From assembly GCA_029550685.1 (NCBI GenBank), contig JAKPGY010000115.1, positions 31,546 through 95,545 on the forward strand: a DNA stretch of 64,000 bases. The letters are read 5' to 3'. The position numbers were made by a program, and so were the translations under genes. The notes beneath the pieces are model-generated. The model searched no databases. It was not told the origin of the DNA and saw only the letters and a list, made by a program, of their open reading frames with translations. Every line of letters begins with the position of its first letter. The first letter of the stretch is position 1. This DNA comes from Bacillota bacterium. GTDB taxonomy: Bacteria > Bacillota > Syntrophomonadia > Syntrophomonadales > Syntrophomonadaceae. Positions 61,679 to 64,000 of the stretch are shown here, piece after piece.

Positions 61679-61909
61679 ACCCAAATACGCAACCTAGGCG
61701 TACTTTAACAGAGATTTAAAAACTCCTCTATGTTTATGAAGCGACTTAAACACAGGTGACAATTTTGGGATATGGATGATGGGCTGGAGGCCCAGGACAT
61801 TGAACTAAACTGCCAAAAGGACAATAAAAAGGGCATGAAATTTGAATTCTTGAGGTAGGTCCAAAAGTGATAAAATATCGATTATCTGCCAGCCAGACGG
61901 CTCTAGTGT

Positions 61910-62524
61910 CTATAACATGTCAAAAAGCTCTTCCAGCAGTGCTTCTGAACCTGCGTATATTGTGGAGCCAATGGCAAACACAGCCAATAAACCAACGCTC
62001 ATATTTAGCCACAGAAAGGCACGGTTTTGGTTCAGTATAGTTAACCCCATCAAGAGTGTAATCAAGGCCCATAGACTATTTAAAAAAGGAGTTGGCAGCA
62101 TGATGAAAATGCTTTGAAATGCTACCACTATTGATGCCAGCCTAATTTCTGTTTCGCTGAGCTTTCCAGGCCGGCTATTGAGAAATATCTTTTCAAGCCG
62201 CTCACACATAGGGAGCGCCTTATTTTCAATTTTATTGATAAAACCCTGAGATAGCTCTCGTTTCCCAATCGCTTTAGGTAGCCATAAAATGGTTCCTCCC
62301 AATGCTCTTTGTATAGCCCAGATCAATAGAAGAGCCGCCGGCAAAAAACCAACGCCGGGAGGCAGAGGAATTATTAATGGTAACGCCATGACTATAAATA
62401 TTAATCCGAAACTCTGAGATCCAAGAGCACTTATTATATCCTCGACTTTAAGGGGATGATCTGTGTTACTTATGGCATCGCGAATCAATTGGCTGGGCAG
62501 TTGTTTATTTGGCAGGTGACTCAT
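61910..62524 (-). CDS. ExoD family membrane protein
   Basis: A 204-residue ExoD-type protein: LSQLIRDAI-like start, VEDIISALGSQSFGLIFIVMALPLIIPLPPGVGFLPAALLLIWAIQRALGG, then LSETEIRLASIVVAFQSIFIMLPTPFLNSLWALITLLMGLTILNQ. Named after a Sinorhizobium exopolysaccharide gene; biochemical role unknown. I take ATG 62524 (minus strand) to match family length; the frame is open to 62662 but that extension lacks family likeness. SD is weak (AGGTCA). Confidence 0.82.
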   Translation of the reverse strand: MSHLPNKQLPSQLIRDAISNTDHPLKVEDIISALGSQSFGLIFIVMALPLIIPLPPGVGFLPAALLLIWAIQRALGGTILWLPKAIGKRELSQGFINKIENKALPMCERLEKIFLNSRPGKLSETEIRLASIVVAFQSIFIMLPTPFLNSLWALITLLMGLTILNQNRAFLWLNMSVGLLAVFAIGSTIYAGSEALLEELFDML

Positions 62525-63029
62525 AGTATCTTGACCTGAACGGCTCCTTTCTTCTTCAAAGCTATATATTATATATGGTTGTTTCTGGTTGCTGTCATTA
62601 CCAAGTGAGATCGCATTTACGTTATTATAAGAAATAAGAACCAAAAACTCAAAGGTATTCAAGGAGTCATTGAAAACAATAGATACTTGAGCTATTAATC
62701 CTTACACTTTTCTGTTCATCGTCCAAACATATTCACTATAACAACTCTTTGATTCAATTCTTAATGCATCCCAAACACAGACCGGTTATCATCCTCCATA
62801 TATTAAGGCACCATCTTAAATATTTAAATTAAGTGTGCCACCATACATTGACTTTTTGACCAGTACCTGTAATAAATATGAATAATATCGGTATCTGCTT
62901 ACACCTATAGGGGCATGTAATTTCTTTTTTTGAAATAAACTGCGTTGCTTTCAGTGAAAGATAAGGATACAAATGAGTAGACTACTTGTTTCAGAACGCT
63001 GCTTGGCTGGCCAAGGAGGGCCCTGAACT
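62525..63029. other. 505-base intergenic region
   Basis: AT-rich and without a convincing gene. Overlapping TTGACT (62848) and TTGACC (62856) hexamers followed by AT-rich sequence could be the promoter of the small gene at 63030. Confidence 0.45.
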
Positions 63030-63212
63030 GTGGATATGCGTGAAAAAGAAGATAAACGAATAATGGAAGAATATACGAAACATCCCATAACCAATTTTGC
63101 AGATTCAATAAACCGTTCAATGATAGGAGAGCCAGGGCAGTTAATAAGGGGAATTATTACTACACTTATACTAGTTGGGATACTGGTTTTTCTTTATGTA
63201 TGTTATATGTAA
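63030..63212 (+). CDS. Small membrane protein, DUF6366-like
   Basis: A 60-residue protein: charged N terminus (MREKEDKRIMEEYTKHP), the segment ITNFADSINRSMIGEPGQLIRG resembling DUF6366 (NP..N..D..NRS..G....L), and one C-terminal helix. GTG 63030 has AAGGAGGG nine bases upstream, a strong SD that supports reality. Function unknown. Confidence 0.7.
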   Translation: MDMREKEDKRIMEEYTKHPITNFADSINRSMIGEPGQLIRGIITTLILVGILVFLYVCYM

Positions 63213-63574
63213 AGGACGATCCATTGGTCAGGATTAAGCACGACGACCTCATGTGATCCAGTTTTAGACAAGACAGCCTGACAGTTAGCCAAGGGAAATG
63301 TTAGCTATAACAGGTAGGAGCAGTTCTCTTTATCGCCTCGTCAAAACGAGCCTAATAGTATCCCTGATAAGATGGTTAAACGAAGATAAATAGGGCGGAA
63401 ATATATTAAGCTTCGCTTGTACTTTCCTACGGCTTCAATTTTCTTAGCCCAATCAACCTCACCCTTCTCACAAACACTCCCCCTTGTGTAGTTTTGTATT
63501 TTTGTTATTTCAGATGTCTACTCAAGGGGGAGCATATCAGGGGAACAGTTTCCCACAGCAGCAATGAAATATAC
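63213..63574. other. 362-base intergenic region
   Basis: No supportable gene. The only notable feature is the inverted repeat at 63477-63532. Confidence 0.5.
63477..63532. repeat. 15-bp inverted repeat with 26-base loop
   Basis: CTCCCCCTTGTGTAG (63477-63491) and CTACTCAAGGGGGAG (63518-63532), one mismatch. The loop is T-rich. Could be the terminator of the minus-strand gene at 63575 or of the + gene at 63030. Confidence 0.7.
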
Positions 63575-63841
63575 TTAAAAAATTAACACTACGATATGCC
63601 CCAATATAATTGCCAATGACAAAATGATTAACAAATACTGCCAATTGTTTCTTATAATTTTGTATGTAGCTGCCATTATCCCAAGGACAATACCTAGCAG
63701 AATTACTCTATTTATGGGAGTCATATAAGGAGTGTTAATTCCATATACCCTAGTTCCCAATGATAGCGATCCTGGAAACCAGAAAACTACTATTGTGGCG
63801 ATGGCTAATGATACCAGAATTATGATTGCCGTATTCAGCAA
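63575..63841 (-). CDS. Small membrane protein of unknown function
   Basis: An 88-residue, very hydrophobic protein with three predicted helices (TAIIILVSLAIATIVVFWF; RVILLGIVLGIMAATYKII; QYLLIILSLAIILGHIVVLIF). TTG 63841 (minus strand) has AAAAAAGG close upstream. Not recognised; could be a real small gene, though the start codon and SD are weak. Confidence 0.5.
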   Translation of the reverse strand: MLNTAIIILVSLAIATIVVFWFPGSLSLGTRVYGINTPYMTPINRVILLGIVLGIMAATYKIIRNNWQYLLIILSLAIILGHIVVLIF

Positions 63842-64000
63842 AACCTTTTTTATAGTAATATGTTACTGCCACTCTAACCTGACCAAAAGCTGACAAAATT
63901 GCCTGTCCAAGAATTGCTGGATATAATGACCATAGATTATTTCAAAGAAAGGAAAAGACGTCCTTGTTTAATGTGCTGCTGGGTCAAAGAAGCACCAAGG
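63842..64000. other. Window end, no feature seen
   Basis: 159 bases without a gene or motif I can support. Confidence 0.4.

Larger units (their letters stand above)
61468..61909. other. 442-base intergenic region upstream of the response regulator
   Basis: Contains the phased repeats at 61568-61589 and two hairpins at about 61619-61678 (listed). From 61680 to 61909 I see nothing but AT-rich, non-coding sequence and no terminator that I can trust for the ExoD-like gene, which is read leftwards into this region. Confidence 0.5.

Overview
The window looks like part of the chromosome of an anaerobic, Gram-positive-type (Firmicutes/Clostridia) bacterium, most like Syntrophomonas and its relatives. 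The evidence is the order of two housekeeping clusters shared with Bacillus and Clostridia (pgpH-ybeY-dgkA-cdd-era-recO-glyQS-ccpN-ppsR and dgt-dnaG-rpoD; ylxM-ffh-rpsP-khpA-rimM-trmD-rplS-rbgA-rnhB-yraN), a glycine T-box, purine-rich ribosome binding sites with many GTG/TTG starts, and a moderate base composition. The genus is an inference from memory of gene content, not a database match.

Layout. 1-9 kb: cell-envelope and c-di-AMP, RNA maturation, nucleoside salvage, repair and glycyl-tRNA synthetase genes, all on the + strand. 9-16 kb: a pyruvate/PEP block with a CcpN-like CBS regulator, the kinase/phosphorylase PpsR, PEP synthase and pyruvate phosphate dikinase. 16-17.6 kb: a REP-associated tyrosine transposase flanked by inverted arrays of palindromic repeats, with a DUF2200 gene caught inside. 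17.6-20.5 kb: a VanRS-type two-component system and a D,D-carboxypeptidase, each preceded by matching VanR-box-like direct repeats. 20.7-25.4 kb: dgt, dnaG, rpoD and four tRNAs (Asn, Met, Glu, Val). 25.5-30 kb: small surface or secreted proteins of mostly unknown function and a DegV protein. 30-44.7 kb: the SRP/ribosome cluster, a YedE-TusA sulfur/selenium pair, CapA, an old-yellow-enzyme/dienoyl-CoA-reductase-like flavoprotein, rnhB, FliK-like and FlhB-like orphans, yraN, and a divergent folD. 44.7-54.9 kb: thioesterase, a complete TRAP transporter coupled to a LarA-family racemase, a Moco-type riboswitch in front of an unknown gene, uppP and a membrane-anchored MutS paralogue. 55-64 kb: ZIP transporter, NCS2 permease, a DUF5692 membrane protein, a second two-component system, an ExoD protein and small membrane proteins.

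The main points worth following up are: (1) a probable molybdenum/tungsten-cofactor riboswitch plus terminator controlling a 387-residue protein I cannot identify; (2) a FolD homologue lacking the catalytic lysine and with a conservative change at the catalytic aspartate; (3) two separate regulons inferred from 11-bp-phased direct repeats, one for the VanRS-like system and one for the two-component system at 59-61 kb; (4) three places where an intrinsic terminator lies immediately upstream of a start codon (dgt, rbgA, and the riboswitch gene), implying control by attenuation or read-through.
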